Below are positions 41,242-54,102 of a DNA stretch of 64,000 nucleotides, one piece after another (within the stretch, counting starts at the first letter, position 1; the number at the start of each line of letters is the position of its first letter). The notes beneath the pieces were generated by a model. It worked only from the letters and a program-made list of their open reading frames with translations, did no database searches and was not told the DNA's origin. This DNA is from Phytophthora colocasiae (taxonomy: Eukaryota > Oomycota > Peronosporomycetes > Peronosporales > Peronosporaceae): assembly GCA_018806915.1 (NCBI GenBank), contig JAGKQI010000059.1:496001-560000 (forward strand). The letters run 5' to 3'. Position numbers and translations under genes: made by a program.

Positions 41242-41319
41242 GTCCCCGTGGCCCAATGGATAAGGCATCCGCCTACGAAGCGGGAGATTGCGGGTTGGGG
41301 TTCGAGTCCCGTCGGAGAC
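41242..41319 (+). tRNA. tRNA-Arg(ACG)-like copy 35, 6-nt T-arm insertion
   Basis: 78 nt; T3 follows; the unit has a 3-nt insertion downstream (ATTCTCCTATAGC). Confidence 0.65.
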
Positions 41320-41830
41320 TTCTCTTTGCCAACCCTCGACGCCTCGACGTATTCTCCTATAGCACTTCTTTTGGCGCCACCCTTCGCTTTGCTTGCTGCG
41401 GTGCATCGACGCTTCTGCGCTGCTCTGGTCGCATGCCACTTGACGCTTCACTGAAGCAACCACCACGGCATCGATTCGGATGGCGACTGAACAGACAGCT
41501 TCCAAAACGGAGGCAGTGTTTCGGTGTTTGTGTGAAACCCCACCGAGGTTTGACAGCACTCTGCGGCTCTGTGCTCTGTGAGCACGAGTGAGACCACGGC
41601 ATGGCATCGAAAGCTGGTGGTCTGGTGGTTGTCGGTCGGACTCCATAGCAGGATGGGTTGTGTGTTGTGAGTTTGTAGGTGAGTCTGTAAGCTGTTGTGT
41701 GGTGCGCGGAGTTGTGTGTGGGTATGTGTATGTGTGTGGAGTGGGTTGAGTGCGTGCGGCGGTGGTATTTGTTGAGGGTGTTGTTGTTCCGAGGGTTAGT
41801 AGTGTTGTGTGTGTTTGATGTTTCCGAAGC

Positions 41831-41908
41831 GTCCCCGTGGCCCAATGGATAAGGCATCCGCCTACGAAGCGGGAGATTGCGGGTTGGGGTTCGAGTCCCG
41901 TCGGAGAC
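41831..41908 (+). tRNA. tRNA-Arg(ACG)-like copy 36, 6-nt T-arm insertion
   Basis: 78 nt; T4 follows. Confidence 0.65.
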
Positions 41909-42417
41909 TTCTCTTTTGCCAACCCTCGACGCCTCGACGTATTCTATAGCACTTCTTTTGGCGCCACCCTTCGCTTTGCTTGCTGCGGTGCATCGACGCT
42001 TCTGCGCTGCTCTGGTCGCATGCCACTTGACGCTTCACTGAAGCAACCACCACGGCATCGATTCGGATGGCGACTGAACAGACAGCTTCCAAAACGGAGG
42101 CAGTGTTTCGGTGTTTGTGTGAAACCCCACCGAGGTTTGACAGCACTCTGCGGCTCTGTGCTCTGTGAGCACGAGTGAGACCACGGCATGGCATCGAAAG
42201 CTGGTGGTCTGGTGGTTGTCGGTCGGACTCCATAGCAGGATGGGTTGTGTGTTGTGAGTTTGTAGGTGAGTCTGTAAGCTGTTGTGTGGTGCGCGGAGTT
42301 GTGTGTGGGTATGTGTATGTGTGTGGAGTGGGTTGAGTGCGTGCGGCGGTGGTATTTGTTGAGGGTGTTGTTGTTCCGAGGGTTAGTAGTGTTGTGTGTG
42401 TTTGATGTTTCCGAAGC

Positions 42418-42489
42418 GTCCCCGTGGCCCAATGGATAAGGCATCCGCCTACGAAGCGGGAGATTGCGGGTTCGAGTCCCGTCGGAGAC
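42418..42489 (+). tRNA. tRNA-Arg(ACG) copy 37, intact T-arm
   Basis: 72 nt, the first copy from the left with a normal cloverleaf: anticodon stem TCCGC/GCGGG around CTACGAA, T-stem GCGGG/CCCGT around TTCGAGT. A and B boxes are intact; T4 follows. The acceptor stem has C4 opposite A69. Confidence 0.9.
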
Positions 42490-42998
42490 TTCTCTTTTGC
42501 CAACCCTCGACGCCTCGACGTATTCTATAGCACTTCTTTTGGCGCCACCCTTCGCTTTGCTTGCTGCGGTGCATCGACGCTTCTGCGCTGCTCTGGTCGC
42601 ATGCCACTTGACGCTTCACTGAAGCAACCACCACGGCATCGATTCGGATGGCGACTGAACAGACAGCTTCCAAAACGGAGGCAGTGTTTCGGTGTTTGTG
42701 TGAAACCCCACCGAGGTTTGACAGCACTCTGCGCCTCTGTGCTCTGTGAGCACGAGTGAGACCACGGCATGGCATCGAAAGCTGGTGGTCTGGTGGTTGT
42801 CGGTCGGACTCCATAGCAGGATGGGTTGTGTGTTGTGAGTTTGTAGGTGAGTCTGTAAGCTGTTGTGTGGTGCGCGGAGTTGTGTGTGGGTATGTGTATG
42901 TGTGTGGAGTGGGTTGAGTGCGTGCGGCGGTGGTATTTGTTGAGGGTGTTGTTGTTCCGAGGGTTAGTAGTGTTGTGTGTGTTTGATGTTTCCGAAGC

Positions 42999-43075
42999 GT
43001 CCCCGTGGCCCAATGGATAAGGCATCCGCCTACGAAGCGGGAGATTGCGGGTTGGGGTCGAGTCCCGTCGGAGAC
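42999..43075 (+). tRNA. tRNA-Arg(ACG)-like copy 38, 5-nt T-arm insertion, B box broken
   Basis: 77 nt; T4 follows. Confidence 0.5.
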
Positions 43076-43584
43076 TTCTCTTTTGCCAACCCTCGACGCC
43101 TCGACGTATTCTATAGCACTTCTTTTGGCGCCACCCTTCGCTTTGCTTGCTGCGGTGCATCGACGCTTCTGCGCTGCTCTGGTCGCATGCCACTTGACGC
43201 TTCACTGAAGCAACCACCACGGCATCGATTCGGATGGCGACTGAACAGACAGCTTCCAAAACGGAGGCAGTGTTTCGGTGTTTGTGTGAAACCCCACCGA
43301 GGTTTGACAGCACTCTGCGGCTCTGTGCTCTGTGAGCACGAGTGAGACCACGGCATGGCATCGAAAGCTGGTGGTCTGGTGGTTGTCGGTCGGACTCCAT
43401 AGCAGGATGGGTTGTGTGTTGTGAGTTTGTAGGTGAGTCTGTAAGCTGTTGTGTGGTGCGCGGAGTTGTGTGTGGGTATGTGTATGTGTGTGGAGTGGGT
43501 TGAGTGCGTGCGGCGGTGGTATTTGTTGAGGGTGTTGTTGTTCCGAGGGTTAGTAGTGTTGTGTGTGTTTGATGTTTCCGAAGC

Positions 43585-43661
43585 GTCCCCGTGGCCCAAT
43601 GGATAAGGCATCCGCCTACGAAGCGGGAGATTGCGGGTTGGGGTCGAGTCCCGTCGGAGAC
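43585..43661 (+). tRNA. tRNA-Arg(ACG)-like copy 39, 5-nt T-arm insertion, B box broken
   Basis: 77 nt; T3 follows, and the second T-tract is also T3. Confidence 0.5.
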
Positions 43662-44168
43662 TTCTCTTTGCCAACCCTCGACGCCTCGACGTATTCTATA
43701 GCACTTCTTTGGCGCCACCCTTCGCTTTGCTTGCTGCGGTGCATCGACGCTTCTGCGCTGCTCTGGTCGCATGCCACTTGACGCTTCACTGAAGCAACCA
43801 CCACGGCATCGATTCGGATGGCGACTGAACAGACAGCTTCCAAAACGGAGGCAGTGTTTCGGTGTTTGTGTGAAACCCCACCGAGGTTTGACAGCACTCT
43901 GCGGCTCTGTGCTCTGTGAGCACGAGTGAGACCACGGCATGGCATCGAAAGCTGGTGGTCTGGTGGTTGTCGGTCGGACTCCATAGCAGGATGGGTTGTG
44001 TGTTGTGAGTTTGTAGGTGAGTCTGTAAGCTGTTGTGTGGTGCGCGGAGTTGTGTGTGGGTATGTGTATGTGTGTGGAGTGGGTTGAGTGCGTGCGGCGG
44101 TGGTATTTGTTGAGGGTGTTGTTGTTCCGAGGGTTAGTAGTGTTGTGTGTGTTTGATGTTTCCGAAGC

Positions 44169-44245
44169 GTCCCCGTGGCCCAATGGATAAGGCATCCGCC
44201 TACGAAGCGGGAGATCGCGGGTTGGGTTCGAGTCCCGTCGGAGAC
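44169..44245 (+). tRNA. tRNA-Arg(ACG)-like copy 40, 5-nt T-arm insertion, B box kept
   Basis: 77 nt; same T-arm as copy 23; T4 follows. Confidence 0.55.
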
Positions 44246-44754
44246 TTCTCTTTTGCCAACCCTCGACGCCTCGACGTATTCTATAGCACTTCTTTTGGCG
44301 CCACCCTTCGCTTTGCTTGCTGCGGTGCATCGACGCTTCTGCGCTGCTCTGGTCGCATGCCACTTGACGCTTCACTGAAGCAACCACCACGGCATCGATT
44401 CGGATGGCGACTGAACAGACAGCTTCCAAAACGGAGGCAGTGTTTCGGTGTTTGTGTGAAACCCCACCGAGGTTTGACAGCACTCTGCGGCTCTGTGCTC
44501 TGTGAGCACGAGTGAGACCACGGCATGGCATCGAAAGCTGGTGGTCTGGTGGTTGTCGGTCGGACTCCATAGCAGGATGGGTTGTGTGTTGTGAGTTTGT
44601 AGGTGAGTCTGTAAGCTGTTGTGTGGTGCGCGGAGTTGTGTGTGGGTATGTGTATGTGTGTGGAGTGGGTTGAGTGCGTGCGGCGGTGGTATTTGTTGAG
44701 GGTGTTGTTGTTCCGAGGGTTAGTAGTGTTGTGTGTGTTTGATGTTTCCGAAGC

Positions 44755-44828
44755 GTCCCCGTGGCCCAATGGATAAGGCATCCGCCTACGAAGCGGGAGA
44801 TTGCGGGTGTTCGAGTCCCGTCGGAGAC
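44755..44828 (+). tRNA. tRNA-Arg(ACG)-like copy 41, 2-nt T-arm insertion
   Basis: 74 nt; reads GCGGGTGTTCGAG, an intermediate between the long and normal forms; T3 follows. Confidence 0.55.
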
Positions 44829-45336
44829 TTCTCTTTGCCAACCCTCGACGCCTCGACGTATTCTATAGCACTTCTTTTGGCGCCACCCTTCGCTTTGCTT
44901 GCTGCGGTGCATCGACGCTTCTGCGCTGCTCTGGTCGCATGCCACTTGACGCTTCACTGAAGCAACCACCACGGCATCGATTCGGATGGCGACTGAACAG
45001 ACAGCTTCCAAAACGGAGGCAGTGTTTCGGTGTTTGTGTGAAACCCCACCGAGGTTTGACAGCACTCTGCGGCTCTGTGCTCTGTGAGCACGAGTGAGAC
45101 CACGGCATGGCATCGAAAGCTGGTGGTCTGGTGGTTGTCGGTCGGACTCCATAGCAGGATGGGTTGTGTGTTGTGAGTTTGTAGGTGAGTCTGTAAGCTG
45201 TTGTGTGGTGCGCGGAGTTGTGTGTGGGTATGTGTATGTGTGTGGAGTGGGTTGAGTGCGTGCGGCGGTGGTATTTGTTGAGGGTGTTGTTGTTCCGAGG
45301 GTTAGTAGTGTTGTGTGTGTTTGATGTTTCCGAAGC

Positions 45337-45414
45337 GTCCCCGTGGCCCAATGGATAAGGCATCCGCCTACGAAGCGGGAGATTGCGGGTTGGGGTTCGA
45401 GTCCCGTCGGAGAC
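45337..45414 (+). tRNA. tRNA-Arg(ACG)-like copy 42, 6-nt T-arm insertion
   Basis: 78 nt; T3 follows. Confidence 0.65.
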
Positions 45415-45922
45415 TTCTCTTTGCCAACCCTCGACGCCTCGACGTATTCTATAGCACTTCTTTTGGCGCCACCCTTCGCTTTGCTTGCTGCGGTGCATCG
45501 ACGCTTCTGCGCTGCTCTGGTCGCATGCCACTTGACGCTTCACTGAAGCAACCACCACGGCATCGATTCGGATGGCGACTGAACAGACAGCTTCCAAAAC
45601 GGAGGCAGTGTTTCGGTGTTTGTGTGAAACCCCACCGAGGTTTGACAGCACTCTGCGGCTCTGTGCTCTGTGAGCACGAGTGAGACCACGGCATGGCATC
45701 GAAAGCTGGTGGTCTGGTGGTTGTCGGTCGGACTCCATAGCAGGATGGGTTGTGTGTTGTGAGTTTGTAGGTGAGTCTGTAAGCTGTTGTGTGGTGCGCG
45801 GAGTTGTGTGTGGGTATGTGTATGTGTGTGGAGTGGGTTGAGTGCGTGCGGCGGTGGTATTTGTTGAGGGTGTTGTTGTTCCGAGGGTTAGTAGTGTTGT
45901 GTGTGTTTGATGTTTCCGAAGC

Positions 45923-46000
45923 GTCCCCGTGGCCCAATGGATAAGGCATCCGCCTACGAAGCGGGAGATTGCGGGTTGGGGTTCGAGTCCCGTCGGAGAC
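45923..46000 (+). tRNA. tRNA-Arg(ACG)-like copy 43, 6-nt T-arm insertion
   Basis: 78 nt; T3 follows. Confidence 0.65.
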
Positions 46001-46509
46001 TTCTCTTTGCCAACCCTCGACGCCTCGACGTATTCTATAGCACTTCTCTTTGGCGCCACCCTTCGCTTTGCTTGCTGCGGTGCATCGACGCTTCTGCGCT
46101 GCTCTGGTCGCATGCCACTTGACGCTTCACTGAAGCAACCACCACGGCATCGATTCGGATGGCGACTGAACAGACAGCTTCCAAAACGGAGGCAGTGTTT
46201 CGGTGTTTGTGTGAAACCCCACCGAGGTTTGACAGCACTCTGCGGCTCTGTGCTCTGTGAGCACGAGTGAGACCACGGCATGGCATCGAAAGCTGGTGGT
46301 CTGGTGGTTGTCGGTCGGACTCCATAGCAGGATGGGTTGTGTGTTGTGAGTTTGTAGGTGAGTCTGTAAGCTGTTGTGTGGTGCGCGGAGTTGTGTGTGG
46401 GTATGTGTATGTGTGTGGAGTGGGTTGAGTGCGTGCGGCGGTGGTATTTGTTGAGGGTGTTGTTGTTCCGAGGGTTAGTAGTGTTGTGTGTGTTTGATGT
46501 TTCCGAAGC

Positions 46510-46581
46510 GTCCCCGTGGCCCAATGGATAAGGCATCCGCCTACGAAGCGGGAGATTGCGGGTTCGAGTCCCGTCGGAGAC
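46510..46581 (+). tRNA. tRNA-Arg(ACG) copy 44, intact T-arm
   Basis: 72 nt; T4 follows. Confidence 0.9.
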
Positions 46582-47090
46582 TTCTCTTTTGCCAACCCTC
46601 GACGCCTCGACGTATTCTATAGCACTTCTTTTGGCGCCACCCTTCGCTTTGCTTGCTGCGGTGCATCGACGCTTCTGCGCTGCTCTGGTCGCATGCCACT
46701 TGACGCTTCACTGAAGCAACCACCACGGCATCGATTCGGATGGCGACTGAACAGACAGCTTCCAAAACGGAGGCAGTGTTTCGGTGTTTGTGTGAAACCC
46801 CACCGAGGTTTGACAGCACTCTGCGGCTCTGTGCTCTGTGAGCACGAGTGAGACCACGGCATGGCATCGAAAGCTGGTGGTCTGGTGGTTGTCGGTCGGA
46901 CTCCATAGCAGGATGGGTTGTGTGTTGTGAGTTTGTAGGTGAGTCTGTAAGCTGTTGTGTGGTGCGCGGAGTTGTGTGTGGGTATGTGTATGTGTGTGGA
47001 GTGGGTTGAGTGCGTGCGGCGGTGGTATTTGTTGAGGGTGTTGTTGTTCCGAGGGTTAGTAGTGTTGTGTGTGTTTGATGTTTCCGAAGC

Positions 47091-47168
47091 GTCCCCGTGG
47101 CCCAATGGATAAGGCATCCGCCTACGAAGCGGGAGATTGCGGGTTGGGGTTCGAGTCCCGTCGGAGAC
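47091..47168 (+). tRNA. tRNA-Arg(ACG)-like copy 45, 6-nt T-arm insertion
   Basis: 78 nt; trailer lacks one CT, T4 follows. Confidence 0.65.
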
Positions 47169-47674
47169 TTCTTTTGCCAACCCTCGACGCCTCGACGTAT
47201 TCTATAGCACTTCTTTTGGCGCCACCCTTCGCTTTGCTTGCTGCGGTGCATCGACGCTTCTGCGCTGCTCTGGTCGCATGCCACTTGACGCTTCACTGAA
47301 GCAACCACCACGGCATCGATTCGGATGGCGACTGAACAGACAGCTTCCAAAACGGAGGCAGTGTTTCGGTGTTTGTGTGAAACCCCACCGAGGTTTGACA
47401 GCACTCTGCGGCTCTGTGCTCTGTGAGCACGAGTGAGACCACGGCATGGCATCGAAAGCTGGTGGTCTGGTGGTTGTCGGTCGGACTCCATAGCAGGATG
47501 GGTTGTGTGTTGTGAGTTTGTAGGTGAGTCTGTAAGCTGTTGTGTGGTGCGCGGAGTTGTGTGTGGGTATGTGTATGTGTGTGGAGTGGTTGAGTGCGTG
47601 CGGCGGTGGTATTTGTTGAGGGTGTTGTTGTTCCGAGGGTTAGTAGTGTTGTGTGTGTTTGATGTTTCCGAAGC

Positions 47675-47752
47675 GTCCCCGTGGCCCAATGGATAAGGCA
47701 TCCGCCTACGAAGCGGGAGATTGCGGGTTGGGGTTCGAGTCCCGTCGGAGAC
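47675..47752 (+). tRNA. tRNA-Arg(ACG)-like copy 46, 6-nt T-arm insertion
   Basis: 78 nt; T4 follows. Confidence 0.65.
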
Positions 47753-48261
47753 TTCTCTTTTGCCAACCCTCGACGCCTCGACGTATTCTATAGCACTTCT
47801 TTTGGCGCCACCCTTCGCTTTGCTTGCTGCGGTGCATCGACGCTTCTGCGCTGCTCTGGTCGCATGCCACTTGACGCTTCACTGAAGCAACCACCACGGC
47901 ATCGATTCGGATGGCGACTGAACAGACAGCTTCCAAAACGGAGGCAGTGTTTCGGTGTTTGTGTGAAACCCCACCGAGGTTTGACAGCACTCTGCGGCTC
48001 TGTGCTCTGTGAGCACGAGTGAGACCACGGCATGGCATCGAAAGCTGGTGGTCTGGTGGTTGTCGGTCGGACTCCATAGCAGGATGGGTTGTGTGTTGTG
48101 AGTTTGTAGGTGAGTCTGTAAGCTGTTGTGTGGTGCGCGGAGTTGTGTGTGGGTATGTGTATGTGTGTGGAGTGGGTTGAGTGCGTGCGGCGGTGGTATT
48201 TGTTGAGGGTGTTGTTGTTCCGAGGGTTAGTAGTGTTGTGTGTGTTTGATGTTTCCGAAGC

Positions 48262-48333
48262 GTCCCCGTGGCCCAATGGATAAGGCATCCGCCTACGAAG
48301 CGGGAGATTGCGGGTTCGAGTCCCGTCGGAGAC
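48262..48333 (+). tRNA. tRNA-Arg(ACG) copy 47, intact T-arm
   Basis: 72 nt; T4 follows. Confidence 0.9.
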
Positions 48334-48840
48334 TTCTCTTTTGCCAACCCTCGACGCCTCGACGTATTCTATAGCACTTCTTTTGGCGCCACCCTTCGCT
48401 TTGCTTGCTGCGGTGCATCGACGCTTCTGCGCTGCTCTGGTCGCATGCCACTTGACGCTTCACTGAAGCAACCACCACGGCATCGATTCGGATGGCGACT
48501 GAACAGACAGCTTCCAAAACGGAGGCAGTGTTTCGGTGTTTGTGTGAAACCCCACCGAGGTTTGACAGCACTCTGCGGCTCTGTGCTCTGTGAGCACGAG
48601 TGAGACCACGGCATGGCATCGAAAGCTGGTGGTCTGGTGGTTGTCGGTCGGACTCCATAGCAGGATGGGTTGTGTGTTGTGAGTTTGTAGGTGAGTCTGT
48701 AAGCTGTTGTGTGGTGCGCGGAGTTGTGTGTGGGTATGTGTATGTGTGGAGTGGGTTGAGTGCGTGCGGCGGTGGTATTTGTTGAGGGTGTTGTTGTTCC
48801 GAGGGTTAGTAGTGTTGTGTGTGTTTGATGTTTCCGAAGC

Positions 48841-48918
48841 GTCCCCGTGGCCCAATGGATAAGGCATCCGCCTACGAAGCGGGAGATTGCGGGTTGGGGT
48901 TCGAGTCCCGTCGGAGAC
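48841..48918 (+). tRNA. tRNA-Arg(ACG)-like copy 48, 6-nt T-arm insertion
   Basis: 78 nt; T4 follows; the upstream GT block is 2 bp shorter. Confidence 0.65.
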
Positions 48919-49427
48919 TTCTCTTTTGCCAACCCTCGACGCCTCGACGTATTCTATAGCACTTCTTTTGGCGCCACCCTTCGCTTTGCTTGCTGCGGTG
49001 CATCGACGCTTCTGCGCTGCTCTGGTCGCATGCCACTTGACGCTTCACTGAAGCAACCACCACGGCATCGATTCGGATGGCGACTGAACAGACAGCTTCC
49101 AAAACGGAGGCAGTGTTTCGGTGTTTGTGTGAAACCCCACCGAGGTTTGACAGCACTCTGCGCCTCTGTGCTCTGTGAGCACGAGTGAGACCACGGCATG
49201 GCATCGAAAGCTGGTGGTCTGGTGGTTGTCGGTCGGACTCCATAGCAGGATGGGTTGTGTGTTGTGAGTTTGTAGGTGAGTCTGTAAGCTGTTGTGTGGT
49301 GCGCGGAGTTGTGTGTGGGTATGTGTATGTGTGTGGAGTGGGTTGAGTGCGTGCGGCGGTGGTATTTGTTGAGGGTGTTGTTGTTCCGAGGGTTAGTAGT
49401 GTTGTGTGTGTTTGATGTTTCCGAAGC

Positions 49428-49504
49428 GTCCCCGTGGCCCAATGGATAAGGCATCCGCCTACGAAGCGGGAGATCGCGGGTTGGGGTCGAGTCCCGTCGG
49501 AGAC
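49428..49504 (+). tRNA. tRNA-Arg(ACG)-like copy 49, 5-nt T-arm insertion, B box broken
   Basis: 77 nt; C before the T-stem; T4 follows. Confidence 0.5.
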
Positions 49505-50013
49505 TTCTCTTTTGCCAACCCTCGACGCCTCGACGTATTCTATAGCACTTCTTTTGGCGCCACCCTTCGCTTTGCTTGCTGCGGTGCATCGACGCTTCTG
49601 CGCTGCTCTGGTCGCATGCCACTTGACGCTTCACTGAAGCAACCACCACGGCATCGATTCGGATGGCGACTGAACAGACAGCTTCCAAAACGGAGGCAGT
49701 GTTTCGGTGTTTGTGTGAAACCCCACCGAGGTTTGACAGCACTCTGCGGCTCTGTGCTCTGTGAGCACGAGTGAGACCACGGCATGGCATCGAAAGCTGG
49801 TGGTCTGGTGGTTGTCGGTCGGACTCCATAGCAGGATGGGTTGTGTGTTGTGAGTTTGTAGGTGAGTCTGTAAGCTGTTGTGTGGTGCGCGGAGTTGTGT
49901 GTGGGTATGTGTATGTGTGTGGAGTGGGTTGAGTGCGTGCGGCGGTGGTATTTGTTGAGGGTGTTGTTGTTCCGAGGGTTAGTAGTGTTGTGTGTGTTTG
50001 ATGTTTCCGAAGC

Positions 50014-50090
50014 GTCCCCGTGGCCCAATGGATAAGGCATCCGCCTACGAAGCGGGAGATTGCGGGTTGGGGTCGAGTCCCGTCGGAGAC
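50014..50090 (+). tRNA. tRNA-Arg(ACG)-like copy 50, 5-nt T-arm insertion, B box broken
   Basis: 77 nt; T4 follows. Confidence 0.5.
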
Positions 50091-50600
50091 TTCTCTTTTG
50101 CCAACCCTCGACGCCTCGACGTATTCTTATAGCACTTCTTTTGGCGCCACCCTTCGCTTTGCTTGCTGCGGTGCATCGACGCTTCTGCGCTGCTCTGGTC
50201 GCATGCCACTTGACGCTTCACTGAAGCAACCACCACGGCATCGATTCGGATGGCGACTGAACAGACAGCTTCCAAAACGGAGGCAGTGTTTCGGTGTTTG
50301 TGTGAAACCCCACCGAGGTTTGACAGCACTCTGCGGCTCTGTGCTCTGTGAGCACGAGTGAGACCACGGCATGGCATCGAAAGCTGGTGGTCTGGTGGTT
50401 GTCGGTCGGACTCCATAGCAGGATGGGTTGTGTGTTGTGAGTTTGTAGGTGAGTCTGTAAGCTGTTGTGTGGTGCGCGGAGTTGTGTGTGGGTATGTGTA
50501 TGTGTGTGGAGTGGGTTGAGTGCGTGCGGCGGTGGTATTTGTTGAGGGTGTTGTTGTTCCGAGGGTTAGTAGTGTTGTGTGTGTTTGATGTTTCCGAAGC

Positions 50601-50678
50601 GTCCCCGTGGCCCAATGGATAAGGCATCCGCCTACGAAGCGGGAGATTGCGGGTTGGGGTTCGAGTCCCGTCGGAGAC
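50601..50678 (+). tRNA. tRNA-Arg(ACG)-like copy 51, 6-nt T-arm insertion
   Basis: 78 nt; T3 follows, and the second T-tract is also T3. Confidence 0.65.
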
Positions 50679-51185
50679 TTCTCTTTGCCAACCCTCGACG
50701 CCTCGACGTATTCTATAGCACTTCTTTGGCGCCACCCTTCGCTTTGCTTGCTGCGGTGCATCGACGCTTCTGCGCTGCTCTGGTCGCATGCCACTTGACG
50801 CTTCACTGAAGCAACCACCACGGCATCGATTCGGATGGCGACTGAACAGACAGCTTCCAAAACGGAGGCAGTGTTTCGGTGTTTGTGTGAAACCCCACCG
50901 AGGTTTGACAGCACTCTGCGGCTCTGTGCTCTGTGAGCACGAGTGAGACCACGGCATGGCATCGAAAGCTGGTGGTCTGGTGGTTGTCGGTCGGACTCCA
51001 TAGCAGGATGGGTTGTGTGTTGTGAGTTTGTAGGTGAGTCTGTAAGCTGTTGTGTGGTGCGCGGAGTTGTGTGTGGGTATGTGTATGTGTGTGGAGTGGG
51101 TTGAGTGCGTGCGGCGGTGGTATTTGTTGAGGGTGTTGTTGTTCCGAGGGTTAGTAGTGTTGTGTGTGTTTGATGTTTCCGAAGC

Positions 51186-51263
51186 GTCCCCGTGGCCCAA
51201 TGGATAAGGCATCCGCCTACGAAGCGGGAGATCGCGGGTTGGGGTTCGAGTCCCGTCGGAGAC
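51186..51263 (+). tRNA. tRNA-Arg(ACG)-like copy 52, 6-nt T-arm insertion
   Basis: 78 nt; C before the T-stem; T4 follows. Confidence 0.65.
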
Positions 51264-51773
51264 TTCTCTTTTGCCAACCCTCGACGCCTCGACGTATTCT
51301 TATAGCACTTCTTTTGGCGCCACCCTTCGCTTTGCTTGCTGCGGTGCATCGACGCTTCTGCGCTGCTCTGGTCGCATGCCACTTGACGCTTCACTGAAGC
51401 AACCACCACGGCATCGATTCGGATGGCGACTGAACAGACAGCTTCCAAAACGGAGGCAGTGTTTCGGTGTTTGTGTGAAACCCCACCGAGGTTTGACAGC
51501 ACTCTGCGGCTCTGTGCTCTGTGAGCACGAGTGAGACCACGGCATGGCATCGAAAGCTGGTGGTCTGGTGGTTGTCGGTCGGACTCCATAGCAGGATGGG
51601 TTGTGTGTTGTGAGTTTGTAGGTGAGTCTGTAAGCTGTTGTGTGGTGCGCGGAGTTGTGTGTGGGTATGTGTATGTGTGTGGAGTGGGTTGAGTGCGTGC
51701 GGCGGTGGTATTTGTTGAGGGTGTTGTTGTTCCGAGGGTTAGTAGTGTTGTGTGTGTTTGATGTTTCCGAAGC

Positions 51774-51845
51774 GTCCCCGTGGCCCAATGGATAAGGCAT
51801 CCGCCTACGAAGCGGGAGATTGCGGGTTCGAGTCCCGTCGGAGAC
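51774..51845 (+). tRNA. tRNA-Arg(ACG) copy 53, intact T-arm
   Basis: 72 nt; T4 follows. Confidence 0.9.
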
Positions 51846-52353
51846 TTCTCTTTTGCCAACCCTCGACGCCTCGACGTATTCTATAGCACTTCTTTGGCGC
51901 CACCCTTCGCTTTGCTTGCTGCGGTGCATCGACGCTTCTGCGCTGCTCTGGTCGCATGCCACTTGACGCTTCACTGAAGCAACCACCACGGCATCGATTC
52001 GGATGGCGACTGAACAGACAGCTTCCAAAACGGAGGCAGTGTTTCGGTGTTTGTGTGAAACCCCACCGAGGTTTGACAGCACTCTGCGGCTCTGTGCTCT
52101 GTGAGCACGAGTGAGACCACGGCATGGCATCGAAAGCTGGTGGTCTGGTGGTTGTCGGTCGGACTCCATAGCAGGATGGGTTGTGTGTTGTGAGTTTGTA
52201 GGTGAGTCTGTAAGCTGTTGTGTGGTGCGCGGAGTTGTGTGTGGGTATGTGTATGTGTGTGGAGTGGGTTGAGTGCGTGCGGCGGTGGTATTTGTTGAGG
52301 GTGTTGTTGTTCCGAGGGTTAGTAGTGTTGTGTGTGTTTGATGTTTCCGAAGC

Positions 52354-52431
52354 GTCCCCGTGGCCCAATGGATAAGGCATCCGCCTACGAAGCGGGAGAT
52401 TGCGGGTTGGGGTTCGAGTCCCGTCGGAGAC
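52354..52431 (+). tRNA. tRNA-Arg(ACG)-like copy 54, 6-nt T-arm insertion
   Basis: 78 nt; T3 follows. Confidence 0.65.
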
Positions 52432-52938
52432 TTCTCTTTGCCAACCCTCGACGCCTCGACGTATTCTATAGCACTTCTTTGGCGCCACCCTTCGCTTTGC
52501 TTGCTGCGGTGCATCGACGCTTCTGCGCTGCTCTGGTCGCATGCCACTTGACGCTTCACTGAAGCAACCACCACGGCATCGATTCGGATGGCGACTGAAC
52601 AGACAGCTTCCAAAACGGAGGCAGTGTTTCGGTGTTTGTGTGAAACCCCACCGAGGTTTGACAGCACTCTGCGGCTCTGTGCTCTGTGAGCACGAGTGAG
52701 ACCACGGCATGGCATCGAAAGCTGGTGGTCTGGTGGTTGTCGGTCGGACTCCATAGCAGGATGGGTTGTGTGTTGTGAGTTTGTAGGTGAGTCTGTAAGC
52801 TGTTGTGTGGTGCGCGGAGTTGTGTGTGGGTATGTGTATGTGTGTGGAGTGGGTTGAGTGCGTGCGGCGGTGGTATTTGTTGAGGGTGTTGTTGTTCCGA
52901 GGGTTAGTAGTGTTGTGTGTGTTTGATGTTTCCGAAGC

Positions 52939-53010
52939 GTCCCCGTGGCCCAATGGATAAGGCATCCGCCTACGAAGCGGGAGATTGCGGGTTCGAGTCC
53001 CGTCGGAGAC
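52939..53010 (+). tRNA. tRNA-Arg(ACG) copy 55, intact T-arm
   Basis: 72 nt; T4 follows; first of three consecutive normal copies. Confidence 0.9.
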
Positions 53011-53520
53011 TTCTCTTTTGCCAACCCTCGACGCCTCGACGTATTCTTATAGCACTTCTTTTGGCGCCACCCTTCGCTTTGCTTGCTGCGGTGCATCGAC
53101 GCTTCTGCGCTGCTCTGGTCGCATGCCACTTGACGCTTCACTGAAGCAACCACCACGGCATCGATTCGGATGGCGACTGAACAGACAGCTTCCAAAACGG
53201 AGGCAGTGTTTCGGTGTTTGTGTGAAACCCCACCGAGGTTTGACAGCACTCTGCGGCTCTGTGCTCTGTGAGCACGAGTGAGACCACGGCATGGCATCGA
53301 AAGCTGGTGGTCTGGTGGTTGTCGGTCGGACTCCATAGCAGGATGGGTTGTGTGTTGTGAGTTTGTAGGTGAGTCTGTAAGCTGTTGTGTGGTGCGCGGA
53401 GTTGTGTGTGGGTATGTGTATGTGTGTGGAGTGGGTTGAGTGCGTGCGGCGGTGGTATTTGTTGAGGGTGTTGTTGTTCCGAGGGTTAGTAGTGTTGTGT
53501 GTGTTTGATGTTTCCGAAGC

Positions 53521-53592
53521 GTCCCCGTGGCCCAATGGATAAGGCATCCGCCTACGAAGCGGGAGATTGCGGGTTCGAGTCCCGTCGGAGAC
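53521..53592 (+). tRNA. tRNA-Arg(ACG) copy 56, intact T-arm
   Basis: 72 nt; T4 follows. Confidence 0.9.
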
Positions 53593-54102
53593 TTCTCTTT
53601 TGCCAACCCTCGACGCCTCGACGTATTCTTATAGCACTTCTTTTGGCGCCACCCTTCGCTTTGCTTGCTGCGGTGCATCGACGCTTCTGCGCTGCTCTGG
53701 TCGCATGCCACTTGACGCTTCACTGAAGCAACCACCACGGCATCGATTCGGATGGCGACTGAACAGACAGCTTCCAAAACGGAGGCAGTGTTTCGGTGTT
53801 TGTGTGAAACCCCACCGAGGTTTGACAGCACTCTGCGGCTCTGTGCTCTGTGAGCACGAGTGAGACCACGGCATGGCATCGAAAGCTGGTGGTCTGGTGG
53901 TTGTCGGTCGGACTCCATAGCAGGATGGGTTGTGTGTTGTGAGTTTGTAGGTGAGTCTGTAAGCTGTTGTGTGGTGCGCGGAGTTGTGTGTGGGTATGTG
54001 TATGTGTGTGGAGTGGGTTGAGTGCGTGCGGCGGTGGTATTTGTTGAGGGTGTTGTTGTTCCGAGGGTTAGTAGTGTTGTGTGTGTTTGATGTTTCCGAA
54101 GC